From contig JAFXAW010000023.1 in assembly GCA_017522015.1 (NCBI GenBank), forward strand, positions 1-47,213: a DNA stretch of 47,213 nucleotides, written 5' to 3'. This document shows positions 33,325 to 41,304 of the stretch, piece by piece. A program made the translations under genes and the position numbers. This stretch comes from Oscillospiraceae bacterium (GTDB lineage: Bacteria > Bacillota > Clostridia > Oscillospirales > Oscillospiraceae). Every line of letters begins with the position of its first letter. The first letter of the stretch is position 1. The notes beneath the pieces were generated by a model that was not told the DNA's origin, ran no database searches, and was given only the letters and a program-made list of their open reading frames with translations.

Positions 33325-35580
33325 ATGAAAAAGCGCCTTCTCTCGCTGCTAATCTCCCTTGCGCTGTGCGCGGGTCTTCTGCCCGTCAGCGCGCTCGCGC
33401 GGGAGACGGACTTTTTCGACCCTCTGCCGGAGGCTTTCGATTTTGCTGCGCTGCGCTTTGACAGCAGCTGCATTTCCGATACGGAGAGCATCTGTGCTGC
33501 GGCGCAAGCGCAGCTTCGTCGCGGCGCGAATCCGGATGCGCTCTGCGCGCTCTTTTTTCAGATCACCTTGCTGCGCACGGAGATGCAAACGCAGCTTGCG
33601 CTTGTCAACATTCTCTATCATCAGGATCCCGACGCCTACGCCGACGCATTTTCGGATATGCACGCGCGGGCATCGGAGGCGGACAGAACGGCACTTCTGA
33701 CGCTTCGGAAACTGCTGAACGACCCCACCTGCGGGGCGCTTCTACGCGCCTGTGCGGAATCTTCGCTGCTCACCCGGATTGAACAGGAATCCGTTCCCAC
33801 GCAGGAACAACTGGAGCTTGAAAAGCAGGAGACGGCGCTGGTGATGGAATATCAGCGCGCCGAGGCGCAGGAAAGGTCCGTTCTCATTGACGGACAGCGC
33901 AGGACGCTTTCCGGCGCGCAGGCCGCCTACCGCGCCGGCGAACTGACGCGACAGGAATATCTGGAAACGCTGCATGCGCTCTATGCGCTGCGCGCAGACG
34001 AGCTTGGAGACATTTTTCTGCGTCTGGTCGCGCTCCGGAAGGAGATCGCGCAAAGCCGCGGCTTTGCCTCCTATCCCGACTACGCCTATGCGAAGATTTA
34101 TCATCGGGATTACACGTCCGCGGATGCCTCGCTTTTCCGTGAGGCCGTCAAAGCCGAGCTTGTACCCCTGCTGCGCACGCTGCGGGAGGCGCAGCGTTTC
34201 GGCCTTTTTGCCGACGGACAGCAATTTGACGGCTGCGATGAAAGCACCTTGCTCGGCGCGATTGCGCCCTGTCTGCCCGGCATCTCCGATGAGCTCGCGG
34301 AGGCCTTTGCCTATATGCGCGATTGCGATCTGATCGACGCGGAGTACAGCGAAAAGAAGCTCCCCGCCTCTTTCACGAGCTTTCTCTCCGGCGTCGGCGC
34401 GCCCTATGTCCTCTGCAAGCGCCACGGCGGCAACGGCGATCTGGAGACGCTTGTGCATGAATTCGGCCACTTCTCCGCCTTTTGCTACGGTGTGCGAAGC
34501 GGCAGCTATGACGCCTTTGAGGTGCACTCACAGGGTCTCGAGGCGCTGTTTCTCTCCTATGCGGAAAGCCTGTATGGCGGCGAAGCGCGCAATCAGCTCG
34601 GGCACGCGCTGTCCGAATTCCTCTATCTCGCCGCGGCCGGCTGCTGCTGGGACGAGCTGCAAAGCTATGCCTATGCAACGCCGGAGCTGTCCGTCGACGC
34701 ACTCAACTGCAAAAGCGCCGAGCTCACCGCTGCCTACGGCTTGACGCCGCTCGGCCCGGCCGGACTGGACTACAGCTGGGTGGACATTACGCACAGCTTC
34801 ACCTCTCCTCTGTACTATATCAGCTACGCGACCTCCGCCATTGCGGCGATGGAGCTGTACCTGCGCAGTCAGACAGACGGCCTTGCCACTGCCGCCGACT
34901 GTTATCTTGACTTTGTCTCGCTCTGCGTCGAGGACGGAGAGGGTTTTCGCGGCGTGATGCAAGAAAGCGGCCTCGGAGATCCGTTTTCCCCTGATTTCAT
35001 CCGATCACTCACTATCCGCTACGCAAGTTGTCTGGACGAACAGGTCTATGCCCTGCCCTTTGCGGACATTTCCGAACACGCCGCCAAGGGGGATATTACG
35101 CTGCTGTATCTGCTCGGCGTGATGCAGGGCACCGCACCGGCCTGCTTTTCTCCGGATGCCCCGGTCAGCCGCGCTGCCGCCGTAACGGCGCTGCACCGGA
35201 TTCTCGGCTGCCCGGAGAGCTATACGGACGCCGCTGCCATCTTCTCCGACGTCGCGCCGGACGCCTGGTACGCCCCGGCTGTCGGCTGGGCGGCGAAGGC
35301 GGGCATCACTTTCGGCACCGCCGCAGGCAGCTTTTCCCCGGACGGCATTCTCAGCTGTCAGGATTTTTCTATCATGCTCTACCGCGCGTTTTGCGGCGGT
35401 ACGCGCCGCGAAAGCGGCGAAGCGCCCGCAGAATCCCCTGTGCAGACGCCGGACGCCGTGAATTGGATCCGTGACCGCGCGATCTTTATCGATGCGCACG
35501 GCGGAGCGCTCTCTCCCGACGCGCCGCTTACCCGTGCAGAGCTGGCCCGCGCGCTTGCCGGGCTGCTCAGAACTTTTTGA
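33325..35580 (+). CDS. secreted M3-family metallopeptidase with C-terminal SLH domains
   Basis: This 751-residue protein has a Sec signal peptide (MKKRLLSLLISLALCAGLLP, probable cleavage after ALA near residue 25). It has an M3 oligopeptidase body with the zinc site HEFGH (378-382) and a downstream glutamate in FEVHSQG (about 399). Two clear SLH modules and one weaker one follow (about 574-751, including FSPDAPVSRAAAVTAL, FSDVAPDAWYAPAVGWAAKAGI and LSPDAPLTRAELARAL). SLH domains bind secondary cell-wall polymers, so it should be displayed on the surface. Most M3 peptidases are cytoplasmic, so this fusion is unusual. ATG 33325 is 7 bases after AGAGG; ATG 33322 is the alternative. Peptide-scavenging is inferred. 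Confidence 0.9.
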   Translation: MKKRLLSLLISLALCAGLLPVSALARETDFFDPLPEAFDFAALRFDSSCISDTESICAAAQAQLRRGANPDALCALFFQITLLRTEMQTQLALVNILYHQDPDAYADAFSDMHARASEADRTALLTLRKLLNDPTCGALLRACAESSLLTRIEQESVPTQEQLELEKQETALVMEYQRAEAQERSVLIDGQRRTLSGAQAAYRAGELTRQEYLETLHALYALRADELGDIFLRLVALRKEIAQSRGFASYPDYAYAKIYHRDYTSADASLFREAVKAELVPLLRTLREAQRFGLFADGQQFDGCDESTLLGAIAPCLPGISDELAEAFAYMRDCDLIDAEYSEKKLPASFTSFLSGVGAPYVLCKRHGGNGDLETLVHEFGHFSAFCYGVRSGSYDAFEVHSQGLEALFLSYAESLYGGEARNQLGHALSEFLYLAAAGCCWDELQSYAYATPELSVDALNCKSAELTAAYGLTPLGPAGLDYSWVDITHSFTSPLYYISYATSAIAAMELYLRSQTDGLATAADCYLDFVSLCVEDGEGFRGVMQESGLGDPFSPDFIRSLTIRYASCLDEQVYALPFADISEHAAKGDITLLYLLGVMQGTAPACFSPDAPVSRAAAVTALHRILGCPESYTDAAAIFSDVAPDAWYAPAVGWAAKAGITFGTAAGSFSPDGILSCQDFSIMLYRAFCGGTRRESGEAPAESPVQTPDAVNWIRDRAIFIDAHGGALSPDAPLTRAELARALAGLLRTF

Positions 35581-35597
35581 AACAGGAGCTTTACCCC

Positions 35598-36500
35598 GTG
35601 ACTGAAAAGAGAAAGAACAAAACCGCAAAACTGAATATGATCGTCTCCTGCGCTATGTTCGGGACGATCGGCCTGTTTGTCAAGGCCATCCCGCTCCCCT
35701 CCGGCGAGACCGCGCTTTACCGTGCGGTGATCGCGCTGGTCGTGCTGTTTTTCGTGCTGCTGCTGACCGGCAGATTGAAAAGAGAGCGGCTGTCGCTTTT
35801 GAAAGGCCAGCTTGTCTATCTTCTCCTCTCCGGCGCTGCGATGGGCTTCAACTGGATTCTGCTCTTTGAGGCCTATAACTACACCAGCATCGCGCTGTCC
35901 ACGCTCTGCTACTATTTTGCCCCCGTGATCGTCACGGTTGCGAGCGTTTTTCTGTTCCGCGAAAAACCGCTGCCCCGGCAGTGGATCTGCTCGGCAGCCT
36001 CCGTGGCAGGTCTGGTTCTCATCATCGGCGTGAGCGGCGGAGGCGGCGGCAGCGACCTGAAGGGCGTGCTGCTCGCGCTCGGCTCGGCGGTGCTCTATTC
36101 CACGGTGATCCTGCTCAACAAACACATCCGCGGCATCGACGGTGTCACCCGCAGTTTCCTGCAATTCGGCGCCGCGGCAATCGCTCTGGCGCCCTACTGC
36201 GCGCTGACCGGCGGGTTCCACCTCTCCGCGCTGCAAGGCTCCGGCCTTTGGGCCATGCTGCTCGTTGGCGTTTTCCACTCCGGCGTGCTTTACTGCATGT
36301 ACTTCTCCGCGCTGAGTGTCCTGCCCGGACAGGAGTCGGCAGTGCTCAGTTACATAGACCCGTTTGTCGCCGTGGTACTGTCCGCCCTGATCCTCGGCGA
36401 AGCGATCACGCTTATGCAGCTGATTGGCGGCGCTGTCATCTTGCTCTCCACACTTATCAACGAAATTTCTCCCGCGCGGAAGCGCAGAAAAACCGAATAA
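35598..36500 (+). CDS. EamA/DMT-family transporter (second copy)
   Basis: This 300-residue inner membrane protein has about ten hydrophobic segments in two EamA repeats (for example YYFAPVIVTVASVFLFREKPL and YIDPFVAVVLSALILGE). The start is GTG 35598, with AGGAG 9 bases upstream. It begins 17 bases after the M3 peptidase stop, so they are probably co-transcribed; one reading is uptake or efflux of peptidase products, but the substrate cannot be inferred. It ends in a strong bidirectional terminator that overlaps its stop codon. Confidence 0.92.
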   Translation: MTEKRKNKTAKLNMIVSCAMFGTIGLFVKAIPLPSGETALYRAVIALVVLFFVLLLTGRLKRERLSLLKGQLVYLLLSGAAMGFNWILLFEAYNYTSIALSTLCYYFAPVIVTVASVFLFREKPLPRQWICSAASVAGLVLIIGVSGGGGGSDLKGVLLALGSAVLYSTVILLNKHIRGIDGVTRSFLQFGAAAIALAPYCALTGGFHLSALQGSGLWAMLLVGVFHSGVLYCMYFSALSVLPGQESAVLSYIDPFVAVVLSALILGEAITLMQLIGGAVILLSTLINEISPARKRRKTE

Positions 36501-36540
36501 CAAAAACGCCCGGCAGATTGAATATGCCGGGCGTTTTTGT
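36500..36540. terminator. bidirectional terminator between the EamA and CCA-enzyme genes
   Basis: A 16-bp stem, ACAAAAACGCCCGGCA (36500-36515) with TGCCGGGCGTTTTTGT (36525-36540), has a 9-base loop. Both strands end in GCGTTTTTGTT, so it serves the two convergent genes. Confidence 0.9.
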
Positions 36541-36544
36541 TTGC

Positions 36545-37789
36545 TTAAGCTTCAATTATCAACGAGAGCAGCTTCTCTCTCGTGTTGTCTTCCGGATGTT
36601 CCAGCACGTGCCCGAGCAGCCCGCGCAGCGCAGCACCAATCTCCTCCCCGCGCAGGCCGCGCGCACGCAGGTCATCCCCATTCACGGCCAGCGCGGAGAT
36701 TGCGCAGCATTCGCCGCTGGCAAGAATCTCTTTCAGCGTACGCAGGGCGCCGGACGGAGAGAGCGCCTCCGCAGCGCAGGCAGCGCAAAAAGCCGCGGCC
36801 TCTCCCCGCTCTGCGAGCAGCCGCTTCCAGTCAAGCCGGGACTCAAGCGGGGCTTCCCGCACCGCGGCCGAACCCGAAGCGCAGGCGCGGATTGTCGCGG
36901 AGGGCAGACGCAGCGCGCGCAGAAAGCGCGCTTCATCCTCGATTGCGCCGCTGCGCGCAAGAATCGCGCAAAAGCCCGACCAGCGCGCCTGCGGCGTCCG
37001 CGGCAGACGGGAAAGGCGGCGCATATCCGTTTCCGCACAGGGGCTGCGCAGATAAGCATCCAGCAGCCCGCAGGAAACAACGCGTGTGAGCGTTTCCGGA
37101 CGCGGCGAGCACAGTATTTTTTCAAGCTCCTCGCGCACACGCTCCGGCGCGAGCGTCGAAGCAAGCTTCGCGCATTCGCAGATGGCATTCCATGTGTTGG
37201 CTTCGATCGCAAATCCGAGCTGCGCGGAAAAGCGCATAGCGCGCAGCATACGCAGGGCATCCTCGTTAAAACGTGCGCACGGATCCCCGACGCAGCGGAT
37301 TATCCTATTTTTCAAATCCTCCCGCCCACCGCAAAGATCGGTGAGCTTTCCGTCCGGAGACAGCGCCATAGCATTGACCGTGAAATCACGGCGAAGGAGG
37401 TCTTCCTCCAGATTCCGCACGAAATTGACGGACTCGGGACGCCGGTGATCCCTGTATTCCCCGTCCGCGCGGAAGGTGGTCACCTCAACGTGCCCGCCCC
37501 CGAGGCGCACAGTCACCGTGCCGTGCTGCAGGCCGGTCGGCAAAGCACGCGGGAAAACCTCCATCACCTGCGTCGGCAGCGCACTTGTGCACACATCCCA
37601 GTCCTGCGGTCTGCGGCCGAGCAGGAGATCGCGCACACAGCCACCGACAAAAAAGGCCTCGTATCCGGCCTTCTCCAGACGCCGGAGCGTCTCCTGCGCA
37701 TACTGCGGCGGAGAGGGCATATTCTCTTTTCCATTCGGCTTTTCAGCGCCCAAAATGGCGGAAAATTCTTTCACGCTGCCTGAATTCAT
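36545..37789 (-). CDS. cca: CCA tRNA nucleotidyltransferase / poly(A) polymerase family
   Basis: This 414-residue class II nucleotidyltransferase has the head-domain motif VGGCVRDLLLGRRPQDWDVCTSA with catalytic aspartates, followed by RRDFTVNAMAL and the neck motif FNEDALRMLRAMRFSAQLGF, as in bacterial CCA-adding enzymes that build or repair tRNA 3' CCA ends. The C-terminal part is diverged. ATG 37789 has AGAGG about 7 bases upstream; a later ATG at 37720 is poorer. It is divergent from murC. A role as a partial (A- or CC-adding) enzyme cannot be excluded. Confidence 0.9.
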   Translation of the reverse strand: MNSGSVKEFSAILGAEKPNGKENMPSPPQYAQETLRRLEKAGYEAFFVGGCVRDLLLGRRPQDWDVCTSALPTQVMEVFPRALPTGLQHGTVTVRLGGGHVEVTTFRADGEYRDHRRPESVNFVRNLEEDLLRRDFTVNAMALSPDGKLTDLCGGREDLKNRIIRCVGDPCARFNEDALRMLRAMRFSAQLGFAIEANTWNAICECAKLASTLAPERVREELEKILCSPRPETLTRVVSCGLLDAYLRSPCAETDMRRLSRLPRTPQARWSGFCAILARSGAIEDEARFLRALRLPSATIRACASGSAAVREAPLESRLDWKRLLAERGEAAAFCAACAAEALSPSGALRTLKEILASGECCAISALAVNGDDLRARGLRGEEIGAALRGLLGHVLEHPEDNTREKLLSLIIEA

Positions 37790-37799
37790 CCGTTTCCTC

Positions 37800-37828
37800 T
37801 TGTATTCTCGCTTGTTTTGGATTATAAT
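37800..37828 (+). promoter_or_regulatory. promoter of murC
   Basis: TTGTAT (37800-37805), a 17-base spacer and a perfect TATAAT (37823-37828) on the plus strand, giving a leader of about 100-130 bases before the murC coding region. Confidence 0.65.
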
Positions 37829-37890
37829 ACCTGCGAATTTGTTATACGGACCGATCTGTCTTTCTCCGTATGACAGCTTCGGTTACAACG

Positions 37891-37918
37891 ATTATAAACT
37901 TTTTTTGCCGCGAAGCAA
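37891..37918 (-). promoter_or_regulatory. promoter of the CCA-enzyme gene
   Basis: TTGCTT (37913-37918), 16 bases and a perfect TATAAT (37891-37896) on the minus strand, about 95 bases before the ATG at 37789. The murC and cca transcripts would overlap head to head in their leaders. Confidence 0.55.
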
Positions 37919-37964
37919 GGGGCAAAATCTGAATATGTGAGGGTTTCTCATCGGCATCGGCGGC

Positions 37965-39275
37965 GTGTCCATGTCCCCGCTGGCCGAGGTTCTGCACGGC
38001 GCAGGGCTTTCGATTTTCGGAAGCGACATCTCTGAGAGCGAAAAGGTCGATCATCTGCGGGCGCTGGGCGTCTCCGTTTCGATTGGCCACGCTGCCGAAA
38101 ACATTCCGGAAAACACGGATTTCGTCGTGCGCACCGCTGCGGTGCACGATGACAATGTGGAAATCGTCCGCGCACACGCGCTTGGCATCCCCGTTTTTGA
38201 ACGCACGCAGGCCTGGGGCGCGATCATGCGCGATTATAAAAACGCGCTGTGCATCGCCGGCACCCACGGCAAGACGACCACGACCTCCATGGCCACGCAC
38301 ATTCTCATGGCATCGCACCGCGACCCGACGGTTATGATCGGCGGAACGCTTCCGCTGCTTCAGGCGGGACACCGTGTCGGCAAGGGCGACACGATCATTA
38401 TGGAATCCTGCGAGTATTACAATTCATTTCTGAGCTTCTCCCCCACCGTTGCGGTCATCCTCAACGTGGAGGCCGACCATCTCGACTTTTTCAAGGATCT
38501 GGACGACATCAAGGATTCGTTCCGCCGCTTCGCCCAGCTTGTGCCGGAGGGCGGCTGCATTGTGGCGAACAGGGACGATGAGAACACGATGGACGTCGTC
38601 GCGGGCATTGACCGCAAGGTCATCACCTTCGGCCTGCACGAAAACGCGGATGTCTACGCACGCGACATCCGGACGAAGGGGATGCAGACGGAGTTTGACA
38701 TCATGCTGCACGGCGAGTTCTTCTCCCATGTGAGCCTGCGTGTCCCCGGAATTCACAATGTAAAGAACGCGCTGGCCGCCGCGGCCGCGACGATTTTCCT
38801 CGGCGTCGCTCCGCTTGACGTCAAATACGGCCTTGGCGCTTTCGCGGGCGCCGGCCGCCGTTTGGAATTCAAGGGCAAATTCAACGGCGCGGATGTCTAT
38901 GACGACTATGCCCACCACCCCGGTGAGCTTTGCGCGCTGCTCGACGCGGTGCTGCCGCTTGGCTATAAGCGTGTTGTGCTCGTCTTCCAGCCGCACACCT
39001 ACACCCGCACAAAGGCGCTGTTTGACGACTTCCTTGTGCAGCTTCGCAGACCGGATCTGACCTTGCTGGCAGAAATCTACGCTGCGCGTGAGCAAAATAC
39101 CGTTGGCATTTCTTCCGCCGATTTGGCTAAAGAGATAGATGGCTCGTCTTATTTTGCCACATTTGACGAACTGGAAGCCTATCTGCGCGAGCTTGCACAG
39201 CCCGGTGACCTGATCCTCACCGTCGGCGCGGGTGATATTTACCGTGTCGGCGAGCACATCGTCGGCACCGGCTGA
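37965..39275 (+). CDS. murC: UDP-N-acetylmuramate-L-alanine ligase MurC (5' end disrupted or non-standard)
   Basis: MurC adds L-Ala to UDP-MurNAc. The ATP site GTHGKTTTTSMATHIL, the ECEYYNSFL-like segment (here SCEYYNSFLSF) and the C-terminal DDYAHHPGE and QPHTYTRTK motifs are intact. The coordinates give the longest frame from a recognised start codon (GTG 37965, 436 residues). However, the conserved N-terminal glycine motif (FLIGIGGVSMSPLAEVL) begins upstream at 37944. The only in-frame ATG (37935-37937) is followed immediately by TGA (37938-37940). The true start is therefore unclear: a nonsense change at codon 2, a sequencing error, or initiation at an unusual codon such as ATC 37950, which has GAGGG 6 bases upstream. 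GTG 37965 has no ribosome site. Confidence 0.88.
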   Translation: MSMSPLAEVLHGAGLSIFGSDISESEKVDHLRALGVSVSIGHAAENIPENTDFVVRTAAVHDDNVEIVRAHALGIPVFERTQAWGAIMRDYKNALCIAGTHGKTTTTSMATHILMASHRDPTVMIGGTLPLLQAGHRVGKGDTIIMESCEYYNSFLSFSPTVAVILNVEADHLDFFKDLDDIKDSFRRFAQLVPEGGCIVANRDDENTMDVVAGIDRKVITFGLHENADVYARDIRTKGMQTEFDIMLHGEFFSHVSLRVPGIHNVKNALAAAAATIFLGVAPLDVKYGLGAFAGAGRRLEFKGKFNGADVYDDYAHHPGELCALLDAVLPLGYKRVVLVFQPHTYTRTKALFDDFLVQLRRPDLTLLAEIYAAREQNTVGISSADLAKEIDGSSYFATFDELEAYLRELAQPGDLILTVGAGDIYRVGEHIVGTG

Positions 39276-39304
39276 TTTTCAGCGAAAACAACCGTATAAC
39301 GAGC

Positions 39305-39338
39305 AAGCGCGAAATCTCCGATGAGATTCCGCGCTTTT
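39305..39338 (+). terminator. terminator after murC
   Basis: AAGCGCG (39305-39311) pairs with CGCGCTT (39330-39336), and AATCTC with GAGATT inside, with one mismatch and a CGAT loop. It is followed by TTGT on the plus strand and abuts the stop codon of the convergent regulator gene. Confidence 0.75.
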
Positions 39339-39339
39339 G

Positions 39340-40842
39340 TCATATGCTCAGAAATTCCAGCGTCATCTGAATCCACAGCCGCTCCGTTCCGTCAGCAAGA
39401 TTGAGTCCGTAATCCTCCCGAATCTTGTGCATGCGGTAAAAGAGCGTGTTTTTGTGGACATAGAGCTTTTGCGCCGCCTCGCCGGGATCGTTGGGATATT
39501 GCAGATAGGTGCGCAGCGTGCTGAGGAGCTTGGCGTCATGTGCTCTTTCCTCCTCCGCAAGACGCAGCACGCCGGGATGGCAAAAGCTCCGCAGATTGCC
39601 GTTTTCCCGCAGGAGCTGCCCGATATGCTGGCAGACGCAGGCCTCGTAACGAAACAGGACTTCTCCGGGCGCGAGGCGGCTGCCGATTTCATAGCTGCGC
39701 AGCGTCTGCTCATAGGCGGTGCGTGCATCCAGCAGTCCGGAAAATTCCGCGCTGCTGGCGCAGGCGAGCGCGTTGTTCGCCAGATCGCTTTTGAGCGCAT
39801 CCAATGTCTCGCCGCCCTCCTCCAGCTGCTCACGCGGCAGGATGAAAACCACGCGGTTATCAAACAGCGCCCAGCGACTGCGCGCAAACAGCGCCTGCAC
39901 CTTTTCCGCGATGCGGCGCGCCTTGCGCTCAAACATGCCGGAAGCAGCATCAAAGACCGTGAGCAGGCACATCCGCTCGCCAAGATTCCATTCCAGCTGC
40001 TCCGCGCGAAGGCGCGCGGTGTTTTCATCCGGGATGAGCCCGTCGAGCAGATCGCACAGCAGCACGCTGTGCATCAGCCCCATATTGCGGCGGAACGCGT
40101 CGCTCTTCTGCAGTTCGATGCTCAGAAGCTTACAGAGAAAATGCACGATCTCAAAATCAGCCGCCTCAAAGCTGCGGTTGATCTCCGGCACGCCGAGCTG
40201 CGCGACCTCCATTCCGTCGGCATACACCAGCGCATTCATCCAGCCGGTTTTCACGCCGTCGCGCGTCTGCACGCTGTAGCACGGATATCTCGCCTGCCGG
40301 ATGTTCTCGTAAATGCGCTCTTTCTTCATCTCCTCAATGTTCTCGCTGAGCACGAAGCCGCGTTTTTGCTGTTCGGCAATGTCCTCGCGGAAGGACAGGA
40401 TGTCCGCATTGCAGGCAATCAGCTTATAGCTGGAATCAATCAGAATCATGGGATTGCCGACAAGCGTGTAGGCACAGTCGAGCACGCTCTGAACGCCTTT
40501 GCCCGCCGCCGTGACCGCAACCAGCCGCGCGCACGCACTGTCCAGCCGCGCCTGCGCCGTGAGCGCCCGCGAGATGCGCACCAGCGCCTGCTCCGGTGTC
40601 ATCTCTGTTTGAAATACGCTCCCCGGCGTCAGCGTCAGCTCCGGCACCTCACCGCAAAAGACCGCCGCCGTCATTTCGTCCGGATTTTCCGGCTGCTCGC
40701 TGCCCGGACAGATATAGAGCACGCCGGGGATCGGCTGCGTCCCCGGCTTTGCGATTTCACAGGAAAAAACCTCCGCATCCGGTTCCCGGATCCGGACGAT
40801 CTCGATCTCCATGACGGATTCCGCCAGATTCATGATCCTCAT
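39340..40842 (-). CDS. PucR-type transcriptional regulator
   Basis: This 500-residue protein has a sensory N-terminal and middle part with a GAF-like segment (ALVYADGMEVAQLGVPEINRSF). It ends in the PucR-type helix-turn-helix LLSTLRTYLQYPNDPGEAAQKLYVHKNTLFYRMHKIREDYG (quoted pieces: LRTYLQYPNDPGEAAQKLYV and KNTLFYRMHKIRE). PucR-like factors usually control catabolic genes beside them in response to a small molecule. ATG 40842 has GGGAGGAG about 10 bases upstream. It is divergent from the carrier/hydrolase pair, and a perfect inverted repeat brackets that pair's promoter. Control of those genes is inferred. The ligand is unknown. Confidence 0.85.
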   Translation of the reverse strand: MRIMNLAESVMEIEIVRIREPDAEVFSCEIAKPGTQPIPGVLYICPGSEQPENPDEMTAAVFCGEVPELTLTPGSVFQTEMTPEQALVRISRALTAQARLDSACARLVAVTAAGKGVQSVLDCAYTLVGNPMILIDSSYKLIACNADILSFREDIAEQQKRGFVLSENIEEMKKERIYENIRQARYPCYSVQTRDGVKTGWMNALVYADGMEVAQLGVPEINRSFEAADFEIVHFLCKLLSIELQKSDAFRRNMGLMHSVLLCDLLDGLIPDENTARLRAEQLEWNLGERMCLLTVFDAASGMFERKARRIAEKVQALFARSRWALFDNRVVFILPREQLEEGGETLDALKSDLANNALACASSAEFSGLLDARTAYEQTLRSYEIGSRLAPGEVLFRYEACVCQHIGQLLRENGNLRSFCHPGVLRLAEEERAHDAKLLSTLRTYLQYPNDPGEAAQKLYVHKNTLFYRMHKIREDYGLNLADGTERLWIQMTLEFLSI

Positions 40843-40916
40843 ACGCCAGCCGCTCCTCCCGCATTTGTGCCTAAGCACAATATTGCACCGCATTTTTCCT
40901 CGTTAATTTATGCTGC

Positions 40917-40963
40917 GATACATTGTAAAGTCTTGTTGCGGGATATTATAATAGAAATGTATC
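40917..40963. promoter_or_regulatory. 8-bp inverted repeat bracketing the carrier/hydrolase promoter
   Basis: GATACATT (40917-40924) and AATGTATC (40956-40963) form a perfect inverted repeat with arm centres 39 bp apart, close to four helical turns. The left arm overlaps the -35 box and the right arm covers the predicted transcription start. This is the layout of an operator bound by a dimeric or looping regulator, with the divergent PucR-type protein the obvious candidate. Confidence 0.6.
40923..40952 (+). promoter_or_regulatory. promoter of the carrier/hydrolase operon
   Basis: TTGTAA (40923-40928), an 18-base spacer and a perfect TATAAT (40947-40952) on the plus strand. The predicted start is near 40959, about 60 bases before the carrier ATG. 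Confidence 0.7.
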
Positions 40964-41017
40964 AGGATTTCAAGCATGGCTTTTTATGCCATAATAAATG
41001 AAAAGGAGAACAAACAC

Positions 41018-41269
41018 ATGAGTTACGCAAGCGATGTCCGCGAAAAGCTGGTCGACCGCGCCGCCAAGCTGCTTGGCATCAACCCCGAGGAGATCAAGGA
41101 CGAGATGACCCTCGAAGGCGATCTCGCGCTCAAGAGCACCCAGATCACCCAGATCACCACCTACCTCGAGGACGAGTTTGACGTCGAGGTTCCCTTCATG
41201 AACTTCCGCCGCCAGAAGACTGTCGGCGCCTGCGTTGATTTCGTTGCAGACATTCTCGAGAACGAGTAA
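41018..41269 (+). CDS. acyl-carrier-protein-like protein
   Basis: This 83-residue helical carrier aligns along its length with acyl carrier proteins: EGDLALKSTQITQITTYLEDEFDVEVP corresponds to the DSL helix II region (quoted pieces: GDLALKSTQITQI and YLEDEFDVEVP). The phosphopantetheine serine is Ser40, but the usual DSL motif is KST, with Lys before and Thr after it. ATG 41018 has AAGGAG 9 bases upstream. The hydrolase gene begins 35 bases downstream, in one operon. The altered motif suggests a carrier dedicated to one partner rather than fatty acid synthesis. The loading enzyme is not in the window. Confidence 0.88.
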   Translation: MSYASDVREKLVDRAAKLLGINPEEIKDEMTLEGDLALKSTQITQITTYLEDEFDVEVPFMNFRRQKTVGACVDFVADILENE

Positions 41270-41304
41270 AATACACGCTGAAAACATTTACACAGGAGGT
41301 TAAT

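Noticed and set aside
37938-37940. TGA in murC as a selenocysteine codon
   Set aside because: It would be codon 2 of MurC, which has no redox residue there, and no obvious SECIS-like stem follows; a mutation, error or unusual start is simpler.
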